From Xiphias gladius (lineage: Eukaryota > Chordata > Actinopteri > Istiophoriformes > Xiphiidae): a stretch of 64,000 nucleotides of DNA. The DNA lies in the NCBI RefSeq assembly GCF_016859285.1, contig NC_053422.1:11889501-11953500 (forward strand), read 5' to 3'. The first letter of the stretch is position 1. Each line of letters opens with the position of its first letter. The notes under the pieces were generated by a model that saw nothing but the letters and a program-made list of their open reading frames with translations, searched no databases and was not told the origin of the DNA. The position numbers and the translations under genes were made by a program. This document shows positions 34,363 to 50,967 of this stretch, in pieces.

Positions 34363-34961
34363 CTGCAATGAGAACATAATATTAACATGTTGCACTTGCC
34401 TTAATCGTGTATTCATAAAATATCTGAAAATGATATTGTAGTCCTTGGTCCGACTGCGAATTCGTTTCAGTGATCGTTTCCAGTTTGGCAGTTAGGACGA
34501 TGGTGTTCTTCCAGAGGTCTCCATTGTTGGAATTGGCATGCTTGTGGAAAATGTTTTGATACTGAGAAAATGGCTCTTAATTTAAGAATGGCTTCTAATT
34601 TTTACCAAGAAAAACGTACAAATAACTAATAACTCAAAATGCTGCCAATCATTTTACTGAGGTTGGATGATTGATTAGGCAAAAAAAGGGCATTGTTTTG
34701 ATGGCTCAGTTGGCAAAATGGCTGTTAAAGCTTTCACTGCTGAAAAGGGACGAAATGTCTTGGGATGTTGCTGCACTTTTGACAATTTTAGCCGATGAAA
34801 ACGGACTACAATGAAAAAGGCTCATTCAGGCGACCTCCTTTTTTCTTTCTTTCCCTGAGGCAAAAGTTGTCTTGAATATCACCCTTTTGAGTGGAGGTTG
34901 CAATACAGGACAATGAGAAACTCATTTACAGATGAGAAACAAAGAGGTTTGCTTTGCTTAC

Positions 34962-35066
34962 CAGCTGGTGACTATCGGTCGAGTTGCATTTGGTTGTTGT
35001 TGCCTTTGGTTTTGGCGTTGCATGCCATCGAATGGCTCTAGGGTGATGGGTCCATTTCCAAGGAAA
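34962..35066 (-). other. rbmx: Candidate alternative 3' exon of rbmx (first)
   Basis: A 105-nt segment with acceptor CCAATGTAG and a strong donor (CAGCTG|GTAAGC) on the minus strand. Joined in phase after coding exon 7 of rbmx it would reach a stop after about nine codons, replacing the C-terminal exon. Confidence 0.45.
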
Positions 35067-35312
35067 CTACATTGGAACATTTTGACAGTAACATTGGCCT
35101 AACCCTTAAACAGTAGCGTCCAGTTGGAGGTACATGTGTGTCAAGAACTCAACTCAAGTCACTCAGCTATTTATATAGAACGAGCAGTGACTAAACCTAG
35201 GCTTTACAGAGAACTTTGTAAAGGAGATCATATGTTGTTACTTCACATTCATGTCACTGTCTCTGATCTTGTTTTGACAATCGATGAGCAGTGGTCAAGG
35301 TACAACTAAAAG

Positions 35313-35318
35313 CTTTAT
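35313..35318 (-). terminator. rbmx main polyadenylation signal
   Basis: AATAAA on the minus strand, about 300 bases after the rbmx stop codon. It gives a compact main 3'UTR. Confidence 0.6.
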
Positions 35319-35615
35319 TAGAGTAGGAAAGCCAGACTTATAGGGCATTGCAGATTCCAACAGCACTGAATGTACAAAAACTAACACTCACTTAGTAACT
35401 GTACTGTTACATGAGCAAGAGAAATACTTTAAAAAAGAAAAAAACTTTGACACATAAAAAAAACTGGGTAAGTCAAGATACAGTTCAAAGCTAAGCTTCA
35501 TAGATTCTACAGATTTAGACATGGATAGTTTGTCTTGTTGTCATATTTCTTCCACAACACGTGTTTACCGTGCACGGAGACTAACGTTTGCTTTAATGTG
35601 ATTTCCAAGTCCAGT

Positions 35616-39599
<3,984 letters not shown>

Positions 39600-39600
<1 letters not shown>

Positions 39601-42060
39601 TACAGTCCAAAACCGCGAATGTAGGTTATTTGATACTCTACAATTTTGAACTGTAGCATGAACAAATTTAAAACGATCCCCTCCAGACGCCTTATGAGAC
39701 ATGTAAAAATACTCAGCTTTAAATGACTATTTATGATTGATGTGTTTTTTTCCACAATAAGTTCAATTACCTGGTAAGATTAGTAAAGTTATGTGTACTC
39801 CCCCCTTCACGGAAAACTCCAGAAACCATGAATATGCAAATGTAGGCCGGCTTCCTTTTAAAAGTTTAACTGCTGGACACAAAATGTCTCCTACTTCACT
39901 AAAAAGTCCTTTATCGGTGTACGTGCGCTGGAGGTTTCAAGTTTCAGCATCACACTCCAAAACTAATTGTGATGTTGCAAACTCATGCTTGCAAGTGCAA
40001 GTCTTGAACAAAAATTTAAGGTGAGCGCCAAGAATATTTTCCCCTTCAGCGAATGAATATGAGCTCAAACTCTGCACATCCTGCACATCATTTTGCACAA
40101 CAATATCCAAGTGAAGTAACTATAAGCAAAACACGTTTTTGAGCGGAACTTAAACTATATGTTTGTCATGTCAAGTGATTTTTAAAGAAATGAAAATACC
40201 CAGTTCTTCAATATTTTTGAAAACTATTGAGCGCACCAACACTCAGCAGTTTGTTGTAGACCAAAAAGAAACAATAACACAAAATCCACAGAAGACTTTA
40301 TTAGATTTAGTTAATCTGTTATTCAGAACACGGTTCCTTAATCCCATTTAGGTTGGTTCACTGTGGTTTCTCTCAGCCTGACCCATTCAGCCTGGTGTAG
40401 GCTATGCGTTGTTTCTTGTTACAGATTCTTAAACCCTCATTCAGCATCATATCCAATGACAGATCATTTGAGCATACCTAAATTTCCCATCTTTTGTGGA
40501 AGGCACAGTATCGGGCAATTGTGAGAGTGTACCCAATGGGTGGATAGGCTTTTAATCAGTTTGGTGAATGTAGCATTTTCTATAAGAAAACATGTGGGTA
40601 GATACATTTTGCATTATCAATACTGAAGCATTAACATGTAAGTAGCATTTTAAAGTTGCTAGTCAAGGTGGAGTTTATATTAACTACTTTATATACTGTT
40701 GGGTGGTTTAACCTGCATTGACAATGCATTATATTTCTGTTCTCAGCATCATGTAGAGGAGTCAAAAGCACGATATTTTCCGCTAAATTGTAATGAAGCC
40801 GAATTATATACTGAAGATTTAAATGGAGCCAGGCCGATATTAATTTATTGCAGATATACCCGTGTATGTTGGCAAACAAGCAACACAAGACTGCAGCACA
40901 GAAATGCCAAACTGGTTGTAAGGTGTTAAGAAACTGTCTCTCCATCAATAGTTTGTCTACCATAGAGCACATGAGAAGTTCATTTTTAGAATGTATGAAA
41001 TCTTGCTCAGAATGCATCTTAGTCACAAATCCTTGTATCAACATTGTTATGTTATATGTTTATGTTAAAAAATGGGTATCTGTCACTACATTGTTAGAGG
41101 ATTTTTTTTCGAATTCCCATATATCGATACCAGGTCATAAAAATAAATAAATAAAAATAAAAATCCAGTATCGGTCTGGAACTGTAAACCACTGCTGAGG
41201 AAGTAGTTCCTTCTCCTGCTTTTTGAGATTAGGTGCAATGCTGCTCTCCACAGGGCAGATACCAGCATTACATAAGTATAATAACTTTTTTTTATGTTAT
41301 TTATTGACGTTTGATGTTTCAATCACCAGTTCTCTGATTCCACCGTTCTTTCTTTTACCCTGCCCTTTTCGAGGAACTGGGCTTGTAATAACATGGTTCA
41401 CAAACAGGTTATGTAGGTGCTCAAGTAGTTTTCCAAGGACGCACCGGTGCTACTTGTTCTTGAATTTTATGTCCACATTCATAACACAAGGTCTGTTTGC
41501 AGCATACAGTTGCCGCAAAAGTTTGGGCAAATTAGCCTACGTATTTTGTTGATTTTTAAAGTGAAAAGAAATAAATACAACCCTTGCAGCAAACAGACAT
41601 TAAAATGGGGGTATCTTCAGATGATGCAATTACTTTTTATTTCAGTAACTTAATAAATAAATAAAAAACTGTGGCATGTGCAAAAGTTTAAATCAGTGCT
41701 TAGCTGGCTGCAAAAAAACGTTTGTGATATCTTTTCTAAGGAGGTTTACTGACTTAGTTGGGATTGTATTTACTCCTTTTCACTTCAGAAAAGGAGTAAA
41801 GTCTTTGCGGACAGCTGCAGACGTGCCCGGTCTGGTTTTTCTAGCCTGTTCAGCCGCCTTTTACAACGGTCTCTAATGCTAGCCAGTATTATTTGATAGT
41901 AGTTCTTACCCCCCTCATTTATTATTTTGCCTCTTTCATAAACTATAATTTCATTAAGTTTTTTTTTTTTTTAACTCATATGCAACGTAAAGCAAAAGTA
42001 ATTGTTATTATAAAGAAAACAATGGTGTTTATTGAGGTACTGATAGGCAGCGTCAGTATT
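39600..42060. other. rbmx-tm9sf intergenic region, nothing recognised
   Basis: Two divergent genes (rbmx minus, tm9sf plus) are separated by about 2.5-3 kb of AT-rich DNA. I see no coding exon, RNA gene or element with defined ends. Confidence 0.5.
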
Positions 42061-42518
42061 ACTTCCGTGATGTCAAGAACGTCAGACTAAAACATAACGT
42101 CCGGTTTTTTAACTTTCAAAGTAAAACCATTGCCGATGTACATGTTCCTCAGTTTGAAAATGTAATCGTTTATGATCATGTATATGTATTACTTTTTTGA
42201 ACAAAAATACCCTAAGAAAAGATTTGTGCATTCATAGCATCAGCTATACATGTATAAATCCGATATACTACACTGATTACTTAGTATGCATGTTTATTTC
42301 GAAGGTGAAACTTTTACATTCCGGTGCTAGTCTTGTGGTTAAGACAGAGCTGGACGTCACCGATGCTGGCAGGTCAGCTCAGCTCAACTGCTGCGTCCCG
42401 AGTATTAAGACTTAGCCAACCGTGAAAAGCTAGCAAACATTCCCGTCCCTTAAAAGAAAGAACAGTCTCCATAAGACATAAGTATACCAGATCTTCGAAG
42501 AAGCGTGTCGGCGATAAA
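42061..42518 (+). promoter_or_regulatory. tm9sf2-like promoter region
   Basis: ACTTCCG (ETS-like) at 42061, a CRE half site in antisense at about 42079-42086, then a block (42089-42135) nearly identical to one in arhgef6 intron 1. The leader just before the ATG at 42519 has AAAATG context. No TATA box was seen. Confidence 0.4.
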
Positions 42519-42888
42519 ATGAAGAGGCGGATACATTTAGGTTTTGTGCTGGTTTATTCGCTGGTGTGGTGTTTCTTTTCGTGCTCGGCGTTTTATCTTC
42601 CGGGTTTAGCCCCAGTGAGTTTTTGTGAAGCTGGCAAAGGTGGTGAAGATTGTCAGGTATGGTGAATTCATAAAACTCATAATTCTTATTTTACGTATTG
42701 GATTTTGTGCTGACGTTGGATTGATCGGATTATTTTGAATTTGTTATCGTCCTAAGTCTTGCTAGCAAACCAGCGCTCTCCGTAGGCCCCGGCTATTACC
42801 TGGAACCGGAGCACTGACATAATATTCTGAAGCACCGTTTTCTTAATTTATTAGCACTGGCTGTCATTGCTAAGGGAACATTTCTGTG

Positions 42889-42920
<32 letters not shown>

Positions 42921-45900
42921 TGTATGTATATATATATATATATATATAATACAATTAAATGCTTTCTAATGTGTCAGGTTTTTCACCAACCTAGCATGAG
43001 ACCGTTAGCACATTAATACCCATTCAAATAATGTTAGCTTTTGACCTGTTAACTTCTCAGCACTCATAGCACAGGTTTTGGCTGGTTCTACCCCACCGAC
43101 TGGGCTTTTGAGACAACTATGGACTGACAGACGAACTGTTTTTTTGCATCTTCACAGACAGTGATTAAGTTGTTTGTCAATCGCTTGGACTCAGTGGAGT
43201 CAGTCCTACCTTATGAGTATGACGTGTAAGTATTATTCTGTTTCTATTTGATGCCATCTGTGTAATGTCTTGATATATATTTTCCAGCTCATTATTATCT
43301 ACTCATTCTGTGTGTCAATCTGTGAATTTTTCAAAGCTTCGACTTTTGCAAAGATGCCAAAGAAATTAGGCCTTCTGAGAATCTTGGACAGGTGCTCTTT
43401 GGTGAACGAATTGAGTCTTCACCATACAAGGTGCGTGTTACCAGTAAATCTAAGCCTGCATGGCGGTTATGATGTTGCTTATTTTAAATTCCACATCAGC
43501 TCTATTTGTCTCATGTACTCTCTTGATGCAGCACGACTCTCATCTGCCTTTTACAGTTCAACTTTAAAGAAGATGTTAAATGCAAGGCGGTGTGCACAAA
43601 AAACTACAAGAAAGGCACCCAGGAGGATGCAACCAAATTGGATTTTCTCAAGATGGGAATGCAGCTGAACTACCAGCATCACTGGTTAGTAAAAGATATA
43701 TTGCACTGTAGTTCTTTACTTGTGAGTTACAGTATTCGTAGTGTGGACGTTTTGTTTGAAAGATGGATGACAGCAGTAAAGAAAAATTGTCAGTAAACAT
43801 GAACACAGACAGAACACAGAGGTCAATAAGCTTGTTGAGGTTAACCAATTATTTCTACAGGATCATTGACAACATGCCGGTGACATGGTGCTATGATGTG
43901 GAAGATAGTCAGAAGTACTGCAACCCGGGCTTCCCCATTGGCTGCCTCGTTACATTAGAAGGCAGACCTAAAGATGCTTGTGTCATCAATGTGAGTTGTG
44001 AATTCTGTCTTTGAATTTGTACTCCACTTAACATGTTAAGTTTTATGTAAGTGGTCATCTGCATGTAAATGGGTTCTGATTCTGATATACCGGGTTACCT
44101 AGGATCCTCACATTTGTCAGCATGTAGGAGTCATATGTTGTTTTTTTTTTGTTTTTGTTTTGTTTTGTTTTTTTCAAATAAAAGTAGTCTTTAATTTACA
44201 ATCAACTGTCATTTAAAGTCGCAAACAGTATTTGATGATCATTTAGCAAAGTTATAAACATGACCATGAATATGACATCATCAGTATTGATCAGATCAGG
44301 CCATACATTTACAGAAAAGTAAAATTGACATAAGTATTATAAGGGTTAAGTCAGAAATCATTTTAAAAAGTTCTTGTATATCCTATTATAGAAGATATGC
44401 AAAAATACACAGATGATTGTTTACAAATCTTACCTTGAGGAATCTGAGTACCTGATATTGAGTAATTTTTTTTTTCCCCAGTCTGAGTTCAACAAGAAGA
44501 ACACATTTTACGTTTTTAACCATGTGGACATCAAGATCACTTACCACAGTGGAGAATCAGAAGGATGGAGAGGCGCCCGGCTGGTCGCTGCCACTCTGGA
44601 GCCAAAGAGGTAAATATTGGTTGGAAGTAGATACAATAGATATGATTTCGCCGTCTTTTGATTTCTGTCTATTCTACCTCAACTGCAACTGCTGCAACTG
44701 AACTGACAACTCACCATTCAAAACTAATACCAGTTTCATTAATAATTTGCCCTGAAGAATTTTTTGTGTTTTGTGCACAACAGTATCAAACATGCAGATG
44801 AGAAAAACCCAAGCTGTGAAGGAGGCACCCCGATGGAGGTCCATGGGCCATTTGATAATGATGTGTCGATAGTTTACACCTACTCTGTCACATTTGAGGT
44901 AGGCCCCTATAAATAATATGACTAATTGTATAATATAAGTAATTATATGTAACTAATAAATAACAGTTTCTGTGGAACAAGGAGAATGAGATCATTCTGT
45001 GTGCAATTTTTTTACCAACACATTTACTTGCTATAACAGGAAAACAATTCAATCAAGTGGGCCTCTAGGTGGGACTACATTCTGGTCTCCATGCCTCACA
45101 CCAACATCCAGTGGTTTAGGTATGAGGACATTTTTTATATGGTGCACCATAGAAACCCCCTCTCCCTAAAACTCTGTGGTTTTTTTTTTATGCATGTGAG
45201 CTGATGTTATAGTATGTCTTCTGTGTGTTTTCCAGCATCATGAACTCCTTGGTCATTGTCCTTTTCCTGTCTGGAATGGTTGCCATGATCATGCTGAGAA
45301 CCCTGCACAAGGACATAGCCAGATACAACCAGGTGGACCAGGTAAAAGTGTTCTTGAGCGCTCTCTCAGTTGGAGCTGAACCAGATGTGTATATGAGGCA
45401 CAAGCGTGACGACTTCTTGAAGATGCATTTGCTCGGGAAAAAAAAACAAAAACAATTATACTCTTAAGATTATAGATTGAATCTCGTTAGCTCTCGTCTT
45501 AGTTGTGTATTGAAGGAAACAATTTTGTTACCACACAAATGACTATTTAAAGTAGCTGGTATCATTTTGGTGATAACCTAATATTCCCAACAAACAGCTT
45601 TCCAGGAACTTTGAAGTGCAGCCTTGTCTTTAGTTAGATGACTATTGATCTATCTATCTATCGATCTATAGATCTATCGATCTATCTATCGATCGGATAC
45701 CACAATGGATAATGAAATTATTCGATTGTAGCTCAAACTTGGAAGTATTTGAGGCTTAGTTTTTCACTTGCCACTAACCAAATGTGTACTGCTCAACTTA
45801 ATCACATTTATATGGCTATTGCTTTTCTGCAGTGTGCAATATCACTTAGCACACTAGGTGCACAGTATTCTCTCACACACACACACACACACATATACAC

Positions 45901-48900
45901 ATATAGATATATATATATATATATATAGATATATATATACATATTGTTACCTTTCACAGGCAGACTTGATAAGGCTTCCATCGACCAAGGAAAAATCCTC
46001 GCTGCCCTATGTAAGCTTATCGAAACCCGTTTTGAACAAAACTTTGTGGTTATTTAATCAGGTGTTTGGGTGTGTGATTGTAGCAAACATGCACATCAGA
46101 ACAAAATGTAAAATGTGGTGTGGATATTCTTAAAACATGCAAGTTTCAAGAAAGAGGCTTATACTTATGAGATGACTGAGGAGTTTTTCACACCAAATTT
46201 TACAACTTTTGGTAAACCAAGTTTTCTCAGTCTTCCCCTCATTTTTTGCTTTGCTAGCAGGTGTCAGACTGTGAGGTAGTATTCACTGCTTGGTGGCCGG
46301 TTAACCATTAACTTTTAACATTTGCAAATGTTAAGTAATTCTTCCTAACTGTTGCTGTATCAATGTCTGCCTTCCTTCTCAGGAGGATGCACAGGAAGAG
46401 TCCGGGTGGAAGCAGGTGCATGGGGATGTGTTCCGTCCCCCCAGGAAAGGCATGTTGTTGTCTGTGTTCCTTGGACAGGGCACCCAGATCTTCATCATGA
46501 CCTTCATCACACTCTGTAAGGACTATTTTACATCAGGCTGTAGTGTAATACAGGTAGTAGTTATACACATTGAATTAGATATTCATCCTATGAACTGCTG
46601 TAATTAGTTTCACTCTTCCTTTGTGGTTATCACGTAGAATATATGAAGGATTGGAAACTGTCACATTTTCTTAGCGCACACAATAGAAGAACAGCAAACA
46701 CACTTCAGCAATTTGTAAATTGTAGCAGTCAGTATTACAATAACGAGTGGCCTTGTTATTGTAAACAAAAGACTGATATTGAATATATATCAGTCAGTTT
46801 TGAATATTGAACATTAAAACAGAGTGTATGTTAAAACTAATTTGAAATAGACCTGAAACTCACAACATAATGGAAGTAAAAGCTCAGCTCAATTCGTAAA
46901 ACAAACCTTGTTAAAGTCCCTTAACAGAGCTTTATTTTGCCACTGTGGCCTGAGAGGCAGTAGAATAATTAAAGTCAAAATATTTCCACCTTCAGAACGA
47001 GGTTGGGGGTCCTTTTGTGTGAACTTTTAAAATATGCCGACTTACATTATCAGCCATGTAAAAAGGCATATGCTTTTTCAAGTCAATTTAATATTTTTGA
47101 ATATTAGGTTTAACAGTTTGAAATTAGCAGATAGTAGTACTGACGGATTAAAAGGAGTTGCATTAAAAGCTGTCTTTGCATTGATATTTCAGTACTTAAC
47201 TTACAATACTGCTGGTGTGTCTGAATGAGTCAACTGATGATTGTTTGTCCACTGTAGTCCTGGCCTGTCTGGGTTTCCTGTCACCAGCAAACAGAGGGGC
47301 ACTAATGACATGTGCTGTGGTTCTCTGGGTTCTGCTGGGAACACCTGCTGGCTATGTGTCAGCACGTCTTTACAAAAGTAAGAGTCCAGTGAAGACCAGT
47401 CTGAACAGTTGACATGTGGTCTTTCTTATCATGATATTCTCATCCATATTTGTCTATATTTTCAGCTTTTGGAGGTGAAAAGTGGAAGACAAATGTGTTG
47501 CTGACAGCACTCTTGTGCCCAGGGTAAGCTCACTCGCTAAATTTTCTTGGTTTTTGTTCTTCTGTCTCATTTTTGTACGCCAGTTACGCCCATGAGTGCT
47601 GGAGTGACATGTTGCGCCGTATATGCCCTCTCATGTGCCTCGGACACTGCTGTTATCCCTATGACATGTATTATCCTTCACTGTGCCATTGTCCTTTGTC
47701 CGTCTCTCTGCCGTAGTATTGTGTTTGCAGACTTCTTCCTGATGAACCTGATCCTTTGGGTGGAGGGTTCCTCAGCAGCAATCCCTTTTGGCACTCTGGT
47801 GGCCATTTTGGCCCTGTGGTTTGGAATCTCTGTGCCTCTCACCTTCATTGGTGCCTACTTTGGATTCAAGAAACCTGTGAGTTAGGCCACCTAGTTTATT
47901 AATTTGTCTATCTTGAAATTATTGACTGCAGATAAAAAGTAACCGAGATTGACTGAGATTAAATGTAATACCTTCATCTATTTTTCTGTGCCTGTGCAGG
48001 CAATTGAGCAACCAGTGCGAACAAACCAGATCCCCCGTCAAATTCCTGAGCAGTCTTTCTTTACAAAACCTATTCCTGGTATAGTAATGGGTGGAATCCT
48101 GCCTTTTGGTTGCATCTTCATCCAGCTATTCTTCATCCTCAATAGCATTTGGTAAGAAGACAGGAATGCTGTTCTTCCTGATTGTCAGGAAGTCCTAATT
48201 AGAGTGACTGACACTATTTTCAGTTGGGTTTTACTCTTTGCCAAGTCATGGATCAGTTAAATTAATATGGGTTGTTTTTGGTTTTAGGTCTCATCAGATG
48301 TACTACATGTTTGGGTTCCTTTTCCTGGTTTTCATTATTCTACTCATTACCTGCTCTGAGGCCACAATTCTGCTCTGCTACTTCCATCTATGTGCTGAGG
48401 TACCTGAATATTCAGAGAATTTTGTCTTCTTTTTATCAAAGTAGTTTATATCAATGAATTACATCAATGGAAAAAAAAATGACTGTTAATAGCACATACT
48501 GTGTTGTTATAATACAAACACATTGCTGTAAACAAAGAGCAATGGGTAATGTGAGATAATCATATAACATAAAACCCAAATAATTTCAAAAGCATTTTCA
48601 TCTTGATCATGGTCCTAAATATCTTATCTTCATACCCATATTTTCCAGTCACAGGATAGTGGAACTGTATACAGCAAAATACATTTAAAGCTATCAATAC
48701 TTTTGCATAGGGTAAAACTGTATCATCATCAGTGAGACTTATAAATGTCTGTTCCCACCTGGTCCAAACTTTATTAGAAATATCCTTAACATGTCATATT
48801 TTGTCCTTTGTCCAGGACTACCACTGGTGGTGGCGTTCCTTCCTGACCAGCGGCTTCACAGCAGTCTATCTGTTCATCTATGCTGTGCATTACTTTTTCT

Positions 48901-50967
48901 CAAAGCTGCAAATAATTGGAGCAGCCAGCACCTTCCTCTACTTTGGATACACTATGATTATGGTCCTTATCTTCTTCCTCTTCACAGGTGAGGTTTTGAG
49001 TTAAAGCAGAGATTTCACCGAGACATATCTTGACACATTGCAGTGATACCTGGATTTCATATTGTTATTGGTTGCTTTTATTGGTGAGCTCAGTTTGTAT
49101 AAGAATCACAAACGATATATGTACATCTATATATGTAATATCCATTTGTTGAACAAATGGTTTTACTGCAATGTTATTTTGTTTTATGAAACTGAAGAAA
49201 TTCCAATAGCTTCCTGTAAGTCAGAGGCAGAAAGGGGTGTGTAGTTTGTAGGTGTGAATGGTATTGTTTGCTCAGTGTTTGTCACATCAACTGTACTATA
49301 AAGATTCAGGATCTCTGTCAGGATCTCCTGTTCATATGGCATAAAACACCAGGAAGAAGTCCACACTATTGTGCAACATTTGTTTGCTTGTCATATAGTC
49401 ACAGCCAAGCCTTGGCCTTCTTATTTCTATACTGGTACTACAAAAGCACAGTGTCACATGAAGCTAAAGGGCATTTATTTGCAAGGGTCCTATTTGAACT
49501 GTCATTTTTAAGTCTGTTTGAAGTTAAATGAAAATCAGAGAGACATTAGGAAACAGACTAGAATGTTCACAGTCCTCATTGGTTGGATCTAGTTTTACAG
49601 ACTTATTTGGGTCAGGTCTGCTGTCTGCTGTTTAACAAGCAAAGCCAGTATTATCAGGGAGTTCCTTTTTTTTCTTTTTCTTTTTTTTTTTTCTTTTCTC
49701 TCTGTGTAGATCAAAAGATACAGGCACCACATTGCCTCATTGCCATGGATGATAATAAGTCTATATGCACTCAGGATTCCTGACCATCGCTGTTCAATTT
49801 TTCTGTGCTTGCGCTTAAAATCCAGCTGTAAGACTAAGGTTGTGCAGATATGCGTACCACACACGTTATCACAAAGCTAGGATGAAGAGAACGTTGTTGC
49901 GGCTTTCGTCTCCATGTTAAAAGAGACAAAGATTGACATATGTTGACATAGTAACAGGACTCTATGGCCCCGTCCAGCTCTCTTGCACACCCGCTTAGAT
50001 GAGACTAGGGATGTGTGTGGAAAGAGGATAATACACAGGACTAGATAATTCGGCAAATGCATGCCTAGTCTTTATGTCGCCCAGAAATATAAGGCTCACC
50101 ATGATGTCAGAAGATGACATACTTTCTGGTGTTATACTGTCATTAGGCCAGATAAAAGTTAGCCTGTAGCCCTGCTTCACTGTTTGACACTATCTTAAAA
50201 CAGAGCTGTAAGTAGCAAGAGGACGAGATGTCAAAAGATTATCACCAAGAAATAATCCAAGGATTCAAGGAAAAGATTATCAGTTTCCATCCTTGCTTCC
50301 AATTTTGATCTAAATAATCCTAATCTCTCTCAACCCCCCTTTTTTTTTTTTTTTTAAAAAAGTTTTTATTTTGTTGTCTGTCTTTTTTACCTCATCCCAA
50401 CTTTGATCAAAACTTAATTTGGGATTGGGCTGCGTCGCTCCCATTGAGCAGTCAGATAGGACTTTTATACCCAGATGAATTGATCCAGGATTTTGAACAA
50501 TCTGGCTTCTGAGCATTGGTGGAGCTCAGAAAATATGCTCTATCCCTGACAAAATGAAGTGCTGGTGCTGGGTTTTTGCAGTCTTATGGAGACTGCAGTC
50601 CCAACCCTGTCAAAAGTTATTTTTCAAGCTTTTAGTGGATGGAATGTGGTTTTGCTGTGACAGCAAGCTGGCTGTACAGTTTAACACTTCGTTTTTTTGT
50701 GTGTGTGTGCGCTGCTCCTGAAGTACATTCAGGACCTTGTGGCCTTTTCATTAATTTTTTGCTTTACTCATAAATGTCCCAGACAGATTCCCAAAGGCAG
50801 CTAGTCCTACATGTGGTTGCTTGATTTTTGTGTTGTTTTTTTAATCTTTGCTAATAACATTTATCAAATCATTCCTCTAACCTGTCTTTTTTTCCTCAGG
50901 TACAATTGGCTTCTTCGCTTGCTTCTGGTTTGTAAATAAGATCTACAGTGTGGTCAAAGTGGACTAG
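42519..50967 (+). CDS. tm9sf2-like: Transmembrane 9 superfamily (nonaspanin) protein, TM9SF2 type, complete
   Basis: An endosome/Golgi nine-pass protein; the family acts in membrane-protein sorting, glycosylation homeostasis and adhesion. Exons: 42519-42656, 43158-43225, 43337-43430, 43557-43684, 43861-43990, 44482-44609, 44784-44898, 45040-45119, 45236-45341, 46383-46515, 47258-47377, 47466-47523, 47717-47876, 48000-48151, 48288-48399, 48816-48987, 50900-50967. Phases agree: 1962 nt, 653 aa (human TM9SF2 663). A signal peptide (about 1-24) precedes the mature start FYLPGLAP. A lumenal domain ([18 protein letters not shown]) is followed by nine membrane segments, and the C-terminus SVVKVD is a KxD COPI-type signal. 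Similarity is to TM9SF2, not TM9SF1/3/4. The lumenal loop (residues about 215-255) is the most divergent part. It may be an ohnolog of true tm9sf2, perhaps the gene called tm9sf5 in fish. The paralogue was not resolved here, so the symbol is provisional. Confidence 0.9.
42888..42949. repeat. (TATG)n-(TA)n compound microsatellite, tm9sf intron 1
   Basis: About ten TATG units run directly into a TA tract. Confidence 0.9.
45646..45693. repeat. (TCTA)/(TCGA) tetranucleotide repeat, tm9sf intron 9
   Basis: Alternating ATCTATCTATCGATCTATAG-like units. Much of the tract is self-complementary through ATCGAT and TCTAGA-like palindromes. Confidence 0.8.
45960..46010 (+). other. Candidate in-frame cassette exon of the tm9sf gene (17 codons)
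   Basis: Acceptor TACCTTTCACAG precedes a 51-nt open segment reading [17 protein letters not shown], followed by donor CTAT|GTAAGC. It lies between exons 9 and 10, whose junction is phase 0, so inclusion adds exactly 17 residues (653 to 670 aa) without shifting frame. The insertion falls in the cytosolic loop after the first membrane span, between NQVDQ and EDAQEE. The peptide is basic and Ser-rich. I know of no counterpart in mammalian TM9SF2. Usage needs transcript evidence. Confidence 0.45.
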
